Shown piece after piece: positions 8,334 to 17,426 of a stretch of DNA of 64,000 bases. How positions within the stretch are numbered: the stretch's first letter is position 1; the number at the start of each line of letters is the position of its first letter. The DNA comes from CADEDV01 sp964437415 (lineage in GTDB: Bacteria; Bacteroidota; Bacteroidia; Chitinophagales; Chitinophagaceae): assembly GCA_964437415.1 (NCBI GenBank), contig CAYTGN010000013.1:25686-89685 (forward strand), written 5' to 3'. The notes beneath the pieces were generated by a model that worked only from the letters and a program-made list of their open reading frames with translations, did no database searches and was not told the origin of the DNA. The position numbers and the translations under genes are program-made.

Positions 8334-11186
8334 ATGGCAAAAAAGCTTTTCCTGATTGATGCATTTGCCCTTGTATTCAGGGCCTATTATGCACTCATCC
8401 GCAATCCCCGCATCACTTCCAAAGGTAAAAACACCAATGCACAGTTTGGGTTTACCAATACGCTTATCGAACTGATCAATAAACAAAAGCCCACCCACAT
8501 GGCAGTGTGTTTTGACACGGCAGCGCCTACGGAAAGACACACTGATTTTGCAGATTATAAAGCCAACCGGCAGGAAGCCCCTGAGGATATACTTGCCGCC
8601 GTCCCGGATATAAAAAAGATTATTGAGGGATTTGATATACCCGTTGTTGAGCTGGATGGTTATGAGGCTGATGATGTGATCGGTTCACTAAGCCAGCAGG
8701 CAGCCAAAGCAGGATATGAAGTTTATATGGTGACACCGGATAAAGATTACGGTCAGTTGGTTACAGATAAAATAAAGATTTATAAACCCGGTTACCAGGG
8801 GGGCGATGCAGAGATATTGGGTCCTGAAGAAGTATGCACCAAGTGGAATATTAAAGAGGTGAGCCAGGTGATAGATATTCTCGGGCTGATGGGCGATGCA
8901 GTGGATAATATCCCCGGAATTCCGGGTGTGGGAGAAAAAACAGCAGCCAAATTGCTGGCAGAGTATGACACATTAGAAAATGTGCTGGCCAATGCTGATA
9001 AGATCAAAGGCGCTATGGGAGAAAAAGTGAAGAAAGGAAAAGAGTCAGCGATTCTGTCAAAAAAACTAGCTACCATCATCACCAATGCGCCGGTAGAGTT
9101 TCACGAAGAAAATTTTAAGCTCACTGAATGGAATAAGGAGGTGCTCAAAGAGGTCTTTGCAGAACTGGAATTCAAAACATTGGGCAAGCGATTACTCGGT
9201 GAAGGTTTTTCTGTCGGGACAGCAGCCAATACAGTTATCGAAAAGGAAATTCCGCAGGGAGTGCAGACTGATTTGTTTGGGAATATTATTGAAGCCCCCC
9301 CTGCTTCTTCTCAGGCAGAGACTTCGGAAGCCCCTCCTTCGGAGGGGTTTGGGGAGGTCGTTGAAAAAAATATTAATAATACGCCGCATACCTATGAAGT
9401 GGTGGAGGGGGATGCAGCGCTGAAAAAATTTGTAGCTGAACTAAAGAAGCATGATGAGATATGTTTTGATACCGAAACCACCGGCATTGATGCCAATGAT
9501 GCTGAACTCGTAGGAATGAGTTTTTCCGTGAAACCCGGTGAAGCATATTATGTACCCTGCCCTGCTGATCAGAAGAAAACAAAAGAGATACTGGCTCATT
9601 TTGAATCGCTGTTTGCCGACAAAAAGAAAATATGGATTGGCCAGAATCTCAAGTATGATATGCTGCTGATGAAATGGTATGGTATTGAAATCGCCGGACA
9701 TTTATTTGACACGATGCTGGCGCATTATGTAATAGAACCGGATGGCAAACGGAGCATGGATGATCTTAGTAATAAATACCTGGGTTACGAGCCGGTGCAT
9801 ATTGAAGAGCTTATTGGAAAAAAGGGTAAAACGCAGGGCAATATGCGGGATGTGGAACTGGAAAAAATAAAAGATTATGCTGCTGAAGACGCCGATATCA
9901 CCCTGCAACTGAAGAAAGTTTTTGAACCGATGCTGAAAGAAAAAGAAGTGGAGAAGGTTTTCAACGAAGTGGAAAACCCGCTGGTAAAAGTGCTGGTGGA
10001 TATGGAATTTGAAGGAATAAAAATTGATGTGGACTTTTTGACTGATTATTCAAAAGAATTAGAGAAGGATGCAAAGAAAGCCGAAGAGAGTGTTTACAAA
10101 CAGGCCGGTGTCCGTTTCAACCTGGCCTCACCCAAACAATTAGGCGAAGTGTTGTTTGATAAACTAAAGCTTGATCCTTCTGCCAAAAAAACAAAAACAG
10201 GTCAATACCAGACAGGAGAGGATGTGTTGTTGAAATTAGCTGCCAAAGGCCACCCGATTGTAGATGATATTTTAGCATTCAGGGAACTGACCAAGCTGAA
10301 ATCAACCTATGTGGATGCCCTGCCGCAACTGATCAACCGCAAAACAGGAAGGGTGCACACCACCTATGGTCAGGCCGTGGCCGTGACAGGCCGCCTGGCA
10401 AGTAATAATCCTAACCTGCAGAATATTCCTGTGCGGACAGATAGGGGTAAAGAGATCAGGAAAGCATTTATCCCGAGAGACAGCAAGCATATTCTTCTTT
10501 CTGCCGATTATTCTCAAATTGAATTGCGCATTGTTGCCGCTATCAGCGGCGACAAGAATATGTGTGATGCCTTTAAAAAAGGCACCGACATCCATACAGC
10601 CACGGCTTCAAGAGTATATAATGTTGAAGAGAAAGACGTAACCAAGGAGATGCGCTACAAAGCCAAGAGTGTGAACTTTGGTATTATTTACGGGCAGGGT
10701 GCTTTTGGTTTGGCCGATAATCTCGGCATCAGCAGGACAGAAGCCAAAGAGATCATTGATAATTATAAAAAAGAATTTCCCGGCATCCAAAAGTATATGG
10801 ATGAAATGATCAATTTTGCCAGGGAGAATGGTTATGTGGAAACGCTGATGGGAAGAAAACGCTGGCTACGGGATATTAATTCAGCGAATTTCACTGTTCG
10901 TGGTTTTGCCGAACGCAACGCCATCAACTCCCCGATACAGGGCACAGCAGCCGACATGATCAAACTGGCGATGCAGAAAGTGCATGCGGCCATGAAAAAA
11001 GAAAAAATGCAAAGCAAGATGCTGTTGCAGGTGCATGATGAGCTGGTCTTTGATGCCCTGAAGTCAGAAGTGAAAGATCTGAAGCCGCTGATCATTGAAA
11101 ATATGCAGATCGCTTTGCCGCTGCCACACAAAGTGCCGGTTATCGCTGAATGCGGAGAAGGCAAAAACTGGCTGGAAGCTCACTAA
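8334..11186 (+). CDS. polA: DNA polymerase I
   Basis: A 950-aa family A DNA polymerase with all three activities. Residues 1-290 are the 5' nuclease (DGYEADDVIG, helix-hairpin-helix GIPGVGEKTA). Residues about 360-550 are the 3'-5' proofreading exonuclease with intact catalytic residues (FDTETTG, Asp379 and Glu381; NLKYD; YAAEDAD). Residues about 570-950 are the polymerase: motif A DYSQIELR (Asp725), O-helix region ending YGQGAFG, motif C VHDEL (Asp902). It processes Okazaki fragments and fills repair gaps. The linker between nuclease and exonuclease domains (about residues 315-345) contains a palindromic insertion annotated separately. The next gene starts 9 bases after the stop, so the two are probably cotranscribed. 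Confidence 0.97.
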   Translation: MAKKLFLIDAFALVFRAYYALIRNPRITSKGKNTNAQFGFTNTLIELINKQKPTHMAVCFDTAAPTERHTDFADYKANRQEAPEDILAAVPDIKKIIEGFDIPVVELDGYEADDVIGSLSQQAAKAGYEVYMVTPDKDYGQLVTDKIKIYKPGYQGGDAEILGPEEVCTKWNIKEVSQVIDILGLMGDAVDNIPGIPGVGEKTAAKLLAEYDTLENVLANADKIKGAMGEKVKKGKESAILSKKLATIITNAPVEFHEENFKLTEWNKEVLKEVFAELEFKTLGKRLLGEGFSVGTAANTVIEKEIPQGVQTDLFGNIIEAPPASSQAETSEAPPSEGFGEVVEKNINNTPHTYEVVEGDAALKKFVAELKKHDEICFDTETTGIDANDAELVGMSFSVKPGEAYYVPCPADQKKTKEILAHFESLFADKKKIWIGQNLKYDMLLMKWYGIEIAGHLFDTMLAHYVIEPDGKRSMDDLSNKYLGYEPVHIEELIGKKGKTQGNMRDVELEKIKDYAAEDADITLQLKKVFEPMLKEKEVEKVFNEVENPLVKVLVDMEFEGIKIDVDFLTDYSKELEKDAKKAEESVYKQAGVRFNLASPKQLGEVLFDKLKLDPSAKKTKTGQYQTGEDVLLKLAAKGHPIVDDILAFRELTKLKSTYVDALPQLINRKTGRVHTTYGQAVAVTGRLASNNPNLQNIPVRTDRGKEIRKAFIPRDSKHILLSADYSQIELRIVAAISGDKNMCDAFKKGTDIHTATASRVYNVEEKDVTKEMRYKAKSVNFGIIYGQGAFGLADNLGISRTEAKEIIDNYKKEFPGIQKYMDEMINFARENGYVETLMGRKRWLRDINSANFTVRGFAERNAINSPIQGTAADMIKLAMQKVHAAMKKEKMQSKMLLQVHDELVFDALKSEVKDLKPLIIENMQIALPLPHKVPVIAECGEGKNWLEAH
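9327..9359 (+). repeat. Palindromic GC-rich element in frame within polA
   Basis: The core CCCCTCC-TTC-GGAGGGG (9331-9347) is a perfect 7-bp stem with a 3-base loop. GTTTGGGGAGG follows, echoing the stem. I recall this kind of sequence as a repeated intergenic palindrome in several Bacteroidota genomes. Here it is in frame and encodes the SEAPPSEGFGEV part of the polA interdomain linker. The nearby CCCCCCCTGCTTC (from about 9294) may be a decayed relative. Confidence 0.55.
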
Positions 11187-11195
11187 TTCTTTATA

Positions 11196-11948
11196 ATGGA
11201 CTGGTCAATCTATTTCAAAAATGTAACCATCATCGGCAGCCGGTACATGATCATTGCCACGCTGGCCTTTATCCTGTTTTATATCCTGCTGCGCAAAACC
11301 ATTACCGGGAAAAAAATTCAGCAGCGCTTTCCCAAACTGGCTGACTATGCAAGGGAGATCAGTTTTTCCGTTATCACCATATTTATACTGGCTGTTGTGC
11401 CATCTATTATTTTAGGGAATAAAAATCTTGCAAGGCATACGCATTTTTATACCGATATTAATCAGCATGGAATGGCATGGTTTATCATTGCGTTCCCAAT
11501 CATGGCATTTGTGCATGACACCTACTTTTACTGGATGCACCGGTTGATGCATCATCCCCGGTTGTTTAAAGCGGTGCACTTAGTGCATCATAAATCCACC
11601 AACCCAAGCTCCTTTGCTGCTTATGCTTTTCATCCGCTGGAAGCGGTGGTCGAAGCCGGAATTTTTCTTGTCTTTGTTTTTATCATGCCCGTGCACCTGT
11701 ATCACCTGCTTTTCTTCTTTTTATTTATGATGCTGTACAATGTGTATGGTCACCTGGGCTGGGAATTGTATCCCAAAGGTTTCAGCCGTCACTGGCTGGG
11801 CAAATGGGTCAATACTTCTGTTAACCATAACCAGCACCACCAGTATTTCAAAGGCAATTATGGCCTTTACTTTCTTTTCTGGGACAGGATGATGGGCACC
11901 ATCCGTGAGGATTATGATGCAAGGTTTGATGAAGTGAAAAATCGCTGA
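11196..11948 (+). CDS. Sterol desaturase / fatty acid hydroxylase family membrane protein
   Basis: A 250-aa integral membrane protein with about four transmembrane segments. It carries the histidine clusters of the di-iron hydroxylase superfamily: HDTYFYWMHR, HHPRLFKAVHLVHH and NHNQHHQYF. These coordinate a di-iron centre that hydroxylates or desaturates a lipid using O2. The substrate cannot be told from sequence; in Bacteroidota such enzymes act on lipids or carotenoids. It begins 9 bases after polA. The C-terminus ends soon after the last His cluster, a normal length for this family. Confidence 0.85.
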   Translation: MDWSIYFKNVTIIGSRYMIIATLAFILFYILLRKTITGKKIQQRFPKLADYAREISFSVITIFILAVVPSIILGNKNLARHTHFYTDINQHGMAWFIIAFPIMAFVHDTYFYWMHRLMHHPRLFKAVHLVHHKSTNPSSFAAYAFHPLEAVVEAGIFLVFVFIMPVHLYHLLFFFLFMMLYNVYGHLGWELYPKGFSRHWLGKWVNTSVNHNQHHQYFKGNYGLYFLFWDRMMGTIREDYDARFDEVKNR

Positions 11949-11994
11949 CTGGTCTTTTTTACCAAACTCATAAAATATTCTGCGTAACAGCAGG

Positions 11995-12002
11995 TAGGTT
12001 TG
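11995..12002 (+). promoter_or_regulatory. Probable -7 box for the DsbA-family gene
   Basis: TAGGTTTG, a full match to TAnnTTTG, followed by CAGC and then the ATG at 12007. No good -33 TTTG is present. It suggests a leaderless transcript, as at polA. Confidence 0.45.
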
Positions 12003-12006
12003 CAGC

Positions 12007-12660
12007 ATGGAGCAACCAGTTGTTTATTATTGTTATGATGCTTATTGCGGCTGGTGTTATGGTTTCAGCCCGGTGATAAAACACATTGCAGAAGAGTACA
12101 AAGACAAAATTTTTTTTGAAGTGTTATCAGGAGGAATGATCCCGGCAGAAAATCCAGGACCGATCGGTGCTATGGCGGGCTATATTGCTTCTGCATACAA
12201 ACGGGTGGAGGAACTGACGGGTATTAAATTCGGTGAAGATTATCTCTGGCATATTAATAACCCGGGCCAGAGCGACTGGTTTCCCCATTCAGAAAAGGCG
12301 GCCACTGCAATGTGTATTTTTAAAGAGTTGCGGCCCGAACAGCAGGTGGAATTTGCTGCCGATCTACAATATGCGCTGCATTACGAAGGTCGTGACCTCA
12401 CCGATGATGAGGCCTACCGGCATTTAGTAGAAAAATATCAGATTGGTGCAGACGATTTTTATACAAAGCTGCAAAGTGAGGACTATAAAGAAAAAGCACA
12501 TTATGAATTTTCCCTGTGCAAACAATTGCAGGTAACAGGTTTTCCTGCCGTGCTGATGCAGGCGGGGGATGCAAAATTCTATTTGCTGGCAAGGGGATAT
12601 ACAGCCTATGATGATCTGAAAGCAAGAATGGAGAATGTGTTAAAGGAAATAAATGCCTGA
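12007..12660 (+). CDS. DsbA-family (FrnE-like) thiol oxidoreductase
   Basis: A 217-aa protein of the DsbA/FrnE-like thioredoxin-fold group. The active-site motif CGWC (Cys14, Cys17) lies right after the first beta strand, and the cis-proline region TGFPAVL is near residue 178. There is no signal peptide, so it acts in the cytoplasm like FrnE and 2-hydroxychromene isomerase relatives. Such proteins reduce or isomerise disulfides, often in oxidative stress. The stop overlaps the start of the truncated globin gene by 8 bases, so the two are translationally coupled. Confidence 0.85.
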   Translation: MEQPVVYYCYDAYCGWCYGFSPVIKHIAEEYKDKIFFEVLSGGMIPAENPGPIGAMAGYIASAYKRVEELTGIKFGEDYLWHINNPGQSDWFPHSEKAATAMCIFKELRPEQQVEFAADLQYALHYEGRDLTDDEAYRHLVEKYQIGADDFYTKLQSEDYKEKAHYEFSLCKQLQVTGFPAVLMQAGDAKFYLLARGYTAYDDLKARMENVLKEINA

Positions 12661-13036
12661 GAAAAGAGATATACAAAGCAGGGAAGACCTTTTGCGGTTG
12701 ATGCAGGAGTTCTATAAAAAACTGCTGGCAGATGATTCCATCAGTTATTTATTTACGGAGATTGCCAAAATTGATCTTGACCATCACCTGCCAGTCTTGG
12801 TTGACTTTTGGGATTCCGTTTTATTTCAGTCGGATACTTATCGGAAAAATGCCATGCAGCCGCACCTGCAATTGCATCAGCAGTCTCCCCTGCAACCGCA
12901 TCATTTTGAAACCTGGCTTCGCTATTTCAAAGCATCCGTTGATGAATTATTTGAAGGGGAAAAAGCTTTTCTTGCCAAGGAAAGGGCCACCAGCATAGCC
13001 ACCGTGATGCAGATAAAAATCAAGCAGTTGTCCTGA
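12653..13036 (+). CDS. Group III truncated haemoglobin
   Basis: A 127-aa protein with the features of group III truncated globins: FYKKLL near the N-terminus, DFWDSVLF in the B/E region, and HHFETWL with His84 as the probable proximal haem ligand. These proteins bind O2 or NO and are often linked to microaerobic life or NO detoxification, although roles are poorly known. The 8-base overlap with the upstream DsbA-family gene implies a shared redox-related operon. Confidence 0.85.
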   Translation: MPEKRDIQSREDLLRLMQEFYKKLLADDSISYLFTEIAKIDLDHHLPVLVDFWDSVLFQSDTYRKNAMQPHLQLHQQSPLQPHHFETWLRYFKASVDELFEGEKAFLAKERATSIATVMQIKIKQLS

Positions 13037-13132
13037 TCCGTTGCCTGGCTTCATCCGCCCAAACTCCGGCTTCATCGCTTATTTTTTTAAGCCAAAGACA
13101 AATTTTGTACCTTATCCCCCTAAATTTTTTTT

Positions 13133-13780
13133 ATGAAACGAAAACTGATTGCTTTTGCGGCTGCAGTAATATTCTTTGCAGCCTGCAACAATGAAAAGAA
13201 AGATGGAGATAATAATGGTAAAGAAACCTCAGAAACGTCAACCGAAACCAAAGAATGGAAAACGGTGGATTCTGCCACCGCCATGAAAGCCTGGATGGAC
13301 TATGCGACACCGGGGGATGTACATAAAATGATGGCATCATGGGACGGAAACTGGGAAGGTGAAACGACATCCTGGATGGCAGACGGGGCTCCTCCTTCAA
13401 CCAGCAAAGCGAGTATAGTGACCAAAATGATTATGGGCGGCAGATACCAGGTAACAGAGTTTTCGGGTGAAATGATGGGTATGCCGTTTAACGGAATGGG
13501 AGTGCTGGCTTATGACAATTACAAAAAAAGATTTACCAATACCTGGATTGATGATATGGGAACAGGCATAATGATGATGGATGGTCCCTGGGATCCTGCG
13601 AGCAAATCCATGACCCTTACCGGCAAGTATACCAATCCAGCCAATGGTGCAGATTGTGAAATGAAAGAAGTGTTCACAATCATTGATAATGATAATCAAA
13701 AAATGGAAATGTGGGGACCTGACCAAACTACCGGGAAGCAGTATAAAACAATGGAGATCAAGTTTACCCGTAAAAAGTAA
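13133..13780 (+). CDS. DUF1579-family lipoprotein
   Basis: A 215-aa lipoprotein: hydrophobic leader then lipobox FAAC with Cys18 as the lipidated residue, followed by a charged linker. From about residue 60 it matches the DUF1579 pattern (W-x-G-x-W near WDGNWEGE, KMIMGGRY, GMGVLAYDN, TNTWIDDMGTG). The fold is probably a small beta barrel in the periplasm or on the outer membrane. Function unknown. It is a single-gene unit with a strong bidirectional terminator. Confidence 0.8.
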   Translation: MKRKLIAFAAAVIFFAACNNEKKDGDNNGKETSETSTETKEWKTVDSATAMKAWMDYATPGDVHKMMASWDGNWEGETTSWMADGAPPSTSKASIVTKMIMGGRYQVTEFSGEMMGMPFNGMGVLAYDNYKKRFTNTWIDDMGTGIMMMDGPWDPASKSMTLTGKYTNPANGADCEMKEVFTIIDNDNQKMEMWGPDQTTGKQYKTMEIKFTRKK

Positions 13781-13790
13781 TCATCTCTGT

Positions 13791-13825
13791 AAACAAAACC
13801 CCTCATCATTTGAGGGGTTTTGTTT
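13791..13825. terminator. Bidirectional terminator between convergent genes
   Basis: A perfect 15-bp stem (13791-13805 with 13811-13825, core AACCCCTCA / TGAGGGGTT) and a 5-base loop. A-rich and T-rich arms make it function on both strands. It serves the DUF1579 lipoprotein (plus) and the rhodanese gene (minus). Confidence 0.9.
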
Positions 13826-13838
13826 AATTAAGGGGGTA

Positions 13839-14711
13839 TTATTTTTTTGTCTTTTCCATTGGCAATTTTTCATCACGACTCCATTCCTGCATACTTCCAT
13901 CATATACTTTCATTTTATATCCTAAACTGCGCCCAACCAGGTAATCTACACAAGCTGTTTGACCGATAAAACAATACACAACTACCTCTTTATTCTTATC
14001 AGGAACCACTGTAGTAAAATTCTTTTCAAGTACGGAAACGGCTTTAATACTATTGGTGGAATCCAACATATCAGGGAAAGGAATATTCAACGCCCCGGTT
14101 ATATGTCCGTCCCGGGGGTTGCCCGTAGGATCACCATCATACCAGCGTTTAAGCCTGGCATCCACAATCTCCGATGACTTTGCGTTCAATGCATTCAGTA
14201 CATAATCTTTATCTACCAGTGCGCCGGTGACGGTGGCCACATAATTACCTTTTTTAAATACTGCCGGTTTATCAGTAACAGGATAACCGGCTTTTTTCCA
14301 GGCCTCGATTCCGCCATTGAGAAAAGACACCTGACCTTTCAGACCAAAATGTTCTAATGTCATAAACATCCTTGATGCAATGGTTACATCACTTCCTCGG
14401 TGGCAAACCACAATTTTTGAATTCTTATTAATCCCTAAGTCCTGCAAAATTTTTGTCGCTGTTTTAGCATCCGGAGCATACATACTTCCTTCGGGCTTGT
14501 CAAATGCCAGCCAGTCCGGCCAAAGAAAACGGGAACCTTCAATATGTTCCTTGTCATAATCTGCTTTTATAACAAAACCGGTATAAAGAATCACCAGGTC
14601 GGGGTCTTTTAAATTGTCATTGAGCCATTGTGGGTTAACAATTACCGGTTGCTGCGAAAAGGCAGATGATAGTCCTAATGACAGTAAAATAGTGAACAGT
14701 ATTTTTGTCAT
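13839..14711 (-). CDS. Exported tandem-rhodanese sulfurtransferase
   Basis: A 290-aa thiosulfate/3-mercaptopyruvate sulfurtransferase-like protein with a cleavable signal peptide (ending near AFSQQ), so it acts outside the cytoplasm. It has two rhodanese domains, roughly residues 25-145 and 160-285. Both keep a loop cysteine: Cys103 in VVCHRGSDVT and Cys247 in YCFIGQTA. In classical enzymes only the C-terminal one is catalytic, so two cysteines are worth noting. The substrate is not predictable. Confidence 0.87.
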   Translation of the reverse strand: MTKILFTILLSLGLSSAFSQQPVIVNPQWLNDNLKDPDLVILYTGFVIKADYDKEHIEGSRFLWPDWLAFDKPEGSMYAPDAKTATKILQDLGINKNSKIVVCHRGSDVTIASRMFMTLEHFGLKGQVSFLNGGIEAWKKAGYPVTDKPAVFKKGNYVATVTGALVDKDYVLNALNAKSSEIVDARLKRWYDGDPTGNPRDGHITGALNIPFPDMLDSTNSIKAVSVLEKNFTTVVPDKNKEVVVYCFIGQTACVDYLVGRSLGYKMKVYDGSMQEWSRDEKLPMEKTKK

Positions 14712-14799
14712 GATTATACATTTAAAGAAATGTACATCTTTAAAATTGCCTTACAGCTATCTATTTGACAAAAGGTGAACCGGGCTTCCTCACCGGCAC

Positions 14800-16785
14800 T
14801 TATAAGTTGATAACATGTGCAAGACCTCCGGTTTCTGTTACCAGGAGGCGTTTACCATCATTTGAAAAGGAAACAGTGTACAGCTCATGATCAAATCCAA
14901 ATAATGTTAATGTATGTACTCCCTTTTCAACATCCCAGAAACGAAGAGTGCGGTCATAAGATGCCGTAGCAGCAATTGGCAATGAGGGATGAAAAGCTGC
15001 CCCGTAAACCCACTTGGTATGTCCTTCCAGTGCCACACTTTTCTTCTTTTTTAAATCCCACACTATTACCTCAGCATTACCACTGGTCAGCAGATATTTT
15101 CCATCTGCAGATGCAGCCATGTTAAATATTGCTGTTCCGCTTTGCAGGCTATCAGTGACAGACCAGCTTTCTGTTGAGATTATTTTTATTTTACCATCAG
15201 CACAGCCGGCATAAATGTTCTTCCCGTCGGGTGAGAATTTTACTGTGAATGGGTTGGTAATATTTGAAACAGTTTTATATGCCGCAGTGTCTGTTACATT
15301 CCAAAGACGTACCGTATTATCAGCTGTGGTTACAAATAAATTGAGCTTGCTGTTATAGTCCATCCCATAAATCACACCGCTGTGGCCCTTTCCGGTTATT
15401 ATTCTTTTGCCTGTGACGGTGTTGTAGACATTAACTGTTCTATATCCTGTAGCAAGGTATTGTCCATCGGAAGAAAACGCTGCTGCAAAAGCAGAAAGAC
15501 TGTCTAGGAAAACCGCAGGTTTACCTGTATTCAAATTGTATAAAGAAAGATGTTTATCACTATTGACAGGGGCCATCCATTTCCCATCAGGAGAAATCGG
15601 CGCATTCCAGGGTCCTATCGCACTTGCCCTGAAAGCCAATTCTCCCGGATTATTTATATCCCAGACTTTAATTGTATTATCTGAGGATGTGGTAAAAAGT
15701 TTAGTTCCATCAGCATGCCAGGCTACCTGGTTTATTCCGGCAACGTGACCCCGGAAGGTCAACAGGTTTTTTCCGCTGGCAGTTTCCCATACTTTCAGTA
15801 AACCATCATCGCTTACACTGGCAAAGCGCAGTCCATCTGGTGAAAAACGGATGCCATTCACCCATTCTTTATGTCCCTGCCATGATTCAATTTCATACAG
15901 CAATTTTCCATCCGCCGCATTTAGCATTCGTATTTTGTTATCCTTGCCTCCCTGCACTACATATTTATTATCAGGGCTTATATCCATGCTTTGCACTGCT
16001 GTGTAATAATCAAATTCCCGCATGTCATAGTTCCAGTCGGTATTCCCCGATAAGATATCATGCTGCTTGATTTGAAAACCCCAGGTGCCAGAATACAATT
16101 TTTTATTATCAGCAGAAAACGTAACTGCGGAAGCAGGATGGTCATCCGTATCAAACCGTTTTATTAAAGCCCCTGTTTGCACATCCAGTATTTTGGCAAA
16201 ACCCTGTACGCCCTTGGGGCCCCTTTCCCAAGAAACGACACCCAGCATTTTACCATCATTGCTGAATTTGCACTGGTAAATACCCTGCCTAAACTCATTA
16301 TTAAAATTGCGGATTTCATTGCCTGTCGCCACATCCCAAAGCCGAAGTGTTTTGTCGGATGAGCCGCTGATAAGTGTTTTGCTGTCAGGAGAAAAATCAA
16401 GTGTGGTTACCTGTCCATTGTGTACTTCTATTTTCCGGATTGGCTGGTATGTACCGGCATCCCAAATAATGATAGCATTATCAGCAGACCCCGTTGCCAG
16501 TAGTTTTCCATCCTTACTTGCTGCTATGCCCACTACAGGTTTGCTGTGGCCGTTTATAGTGTGCATACTCCGGTCACTCCTTGCATTTACTAACCGCCAC
16601 TCAAATGTTCTTTTATTTTCCGGAATGGAAAGTAATATATTTTTTGCCTCACCAATCTGATTGTGACGATAGTAGGCTTCTGCTGTTTTTAATTGTGTCA
16701 AGTAAAGTACATCTGTTTTTTTAGATTTTTGTGTTACCCCTAACAATGGGAGAAATGCTAATATTGTTGTAATAAATTTCTTCAT
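14800..16785 (-). CDS. Secreted WD40-repeat protein
   Basis: A 661-aa protein with an N-terminal signal peptide and a short helical segment (about residues 28-72). About 12-14 WD40 repeats follow (units such as LLATGSADNAIIIWD, LISGSSDKTLRLWD, LFTTSSDNTIKVWD), enough for two beta propellers. No catalytic domain is present, unlike the WD40-caspase or WD40-kinase fusions found in other bacteria. It is probably a periplasmic scaffold. It starts 11 bases after the DUF4287/5655 gene and is likely cotranscribed with it. Confidence 0.85.
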   Translation of the reverse strand: MKKFITTILAFLPLLGVTQKSKKTDVLYLTQLKTAEAYYRHNQIGEAKNILLSIPENKRTFEWRLVNARSDRSMHTINGHSKPVVGIAASKDGKLLATGSADNAIIIWDAGTYQPIRKIEVHNGQVTTLDFSPDSKTLISGSSDKTLRLWDVATGNEIRNFNNEFRQGIYQCKFSNDGKMLGVVSWERGPKGVQGFAKILDVQTGALIKRFDTDDHPASAVTFSADNKKLYSGTWGFQIKQHDILSGNTDWNYDMREFDYYTAVQSMDISPDNKYVVQGGKDNKIRMLNAADGKLLYEIESWQGHKEWVNGIRFSPDGLRFASVSDDGLLKVWETASGKNLLTFRGHVAGINQVAWHADGTKLFTTSSDNTIKVWDINNPGELAFRASAIGPWNAPISPDGKWMAPVNSDKHLSLYNLNTGKPAVFLDSLSAFAAAFSSDGQYLATGYRTVNVYNTVTGKRIITGKGHSGVIYGMDYNSKLNLFVTTADNTVRLWNVTDTAAYKTVSNITNPFTVKFSPDGKNIYAGCADGKIKIISTESWSVTDSLQSGTAIFNMAASADGKYLLTSGNAEVIVWDLKKKKSVALEGHTKWVYGAAFHPSLPIAATASYDRTLRFWDVEKGVHTLTLFGFDHELYTVSFSNDGKRLLVTETGGLAHVINL

Positions 16786-16796
16786 ACACTTTTTAG

Positions 16797-17366
16797 TTAT
16801 CCGGCCTGGTCATAAGCCTGTTTTATCCAGTTAAATAACTCTTGATTGATCAGTTTTTCATTTTCTATCCGGATACGATGAGTACACATCGCATTCCATT
16901 TCTTCCCATCCTCAACAATCCCTGATGGCTCAACTCCTTTTATGTTCAACCCTACATCCAGCCTGTCTTTTGTTGAAGGCTGTATCAAAGCAAACTGTTT
17001 TTTTCTTCTTAAACTAACATAAGCTTTTTTTGGCGCCACTTCCACATCAGTTCCAAACTTATTTATTTCCTCCATAATTTTATCATACCAGGGTTTCAGG
17101 TTTTCTTTTCCTTTGTATTGCTCCGCAATCAGGTCATCGCTGTTTTCGGCAGCGCCAGCATGACTTTGTTTGGCATAATGCACCACCATGTTGGCATTGC
17201 CGTGGGTGAATCCATGTTTTTCTTTCAGAAAATTCACCAGCTCACCGTGTTTACTAAAACCGCTTTTATTCACAATTGCGATCCATTCAGAAAGTTTTTT
17301 GCCACTGTTCTTTTCAATATTGGCTATCTGCGTGGCATAGGCCTTATCCAAAGCTTCAGAACTCAT
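16797..17366 (-). CDS. DUF4287 / DUF5655 protein
   Basis: A 189-aa cytoplasmic protein. Residues about 5-75 match DUF4287 (GKKLSEWIAIVNKSG, KHGELVNFLKEKHG). Residues about 90-185 match DUF5655 (FGTDVEVAPKKAYVSLRRKK, FALIQPSTKDRLDVGL). The pair is a recurring fusion in environmental bacteria with no established function. It is the first gene of a two-gene unit with the WD40 protein. Confidence 0.8.
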   Translation of the reverse strand: MSSEALDKAYATQIANIEKNSGKKLSEWIAIVNKSGFSKHGELVNFLKEKHGFTHGNANMVVHYAKQSHAGAAENSDDLIAEQYKGKENLKPWYDKIMEEINKFGTDVEVAPKKAYVSLRRKKQFALIQPSTKDRLDVGLNIKGVEPSGIVEDGKKWNAMCTHRIRIENEKLINQELFNWIKQAYDQAG

Positions 17367-17426
17367 ATCATTTGTTTTAAGATGGGAGCAAATTAGGTCA
17401 CAGCGCCGGGTTTGTATTGTAAAAAA

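Noticed and set aside
14800..16785. Caspase- or kinase-fused WD40 defence protein
   Set aside because: Only a signal peptide, a short helical part and WD40 repeats are present; no effector domain.
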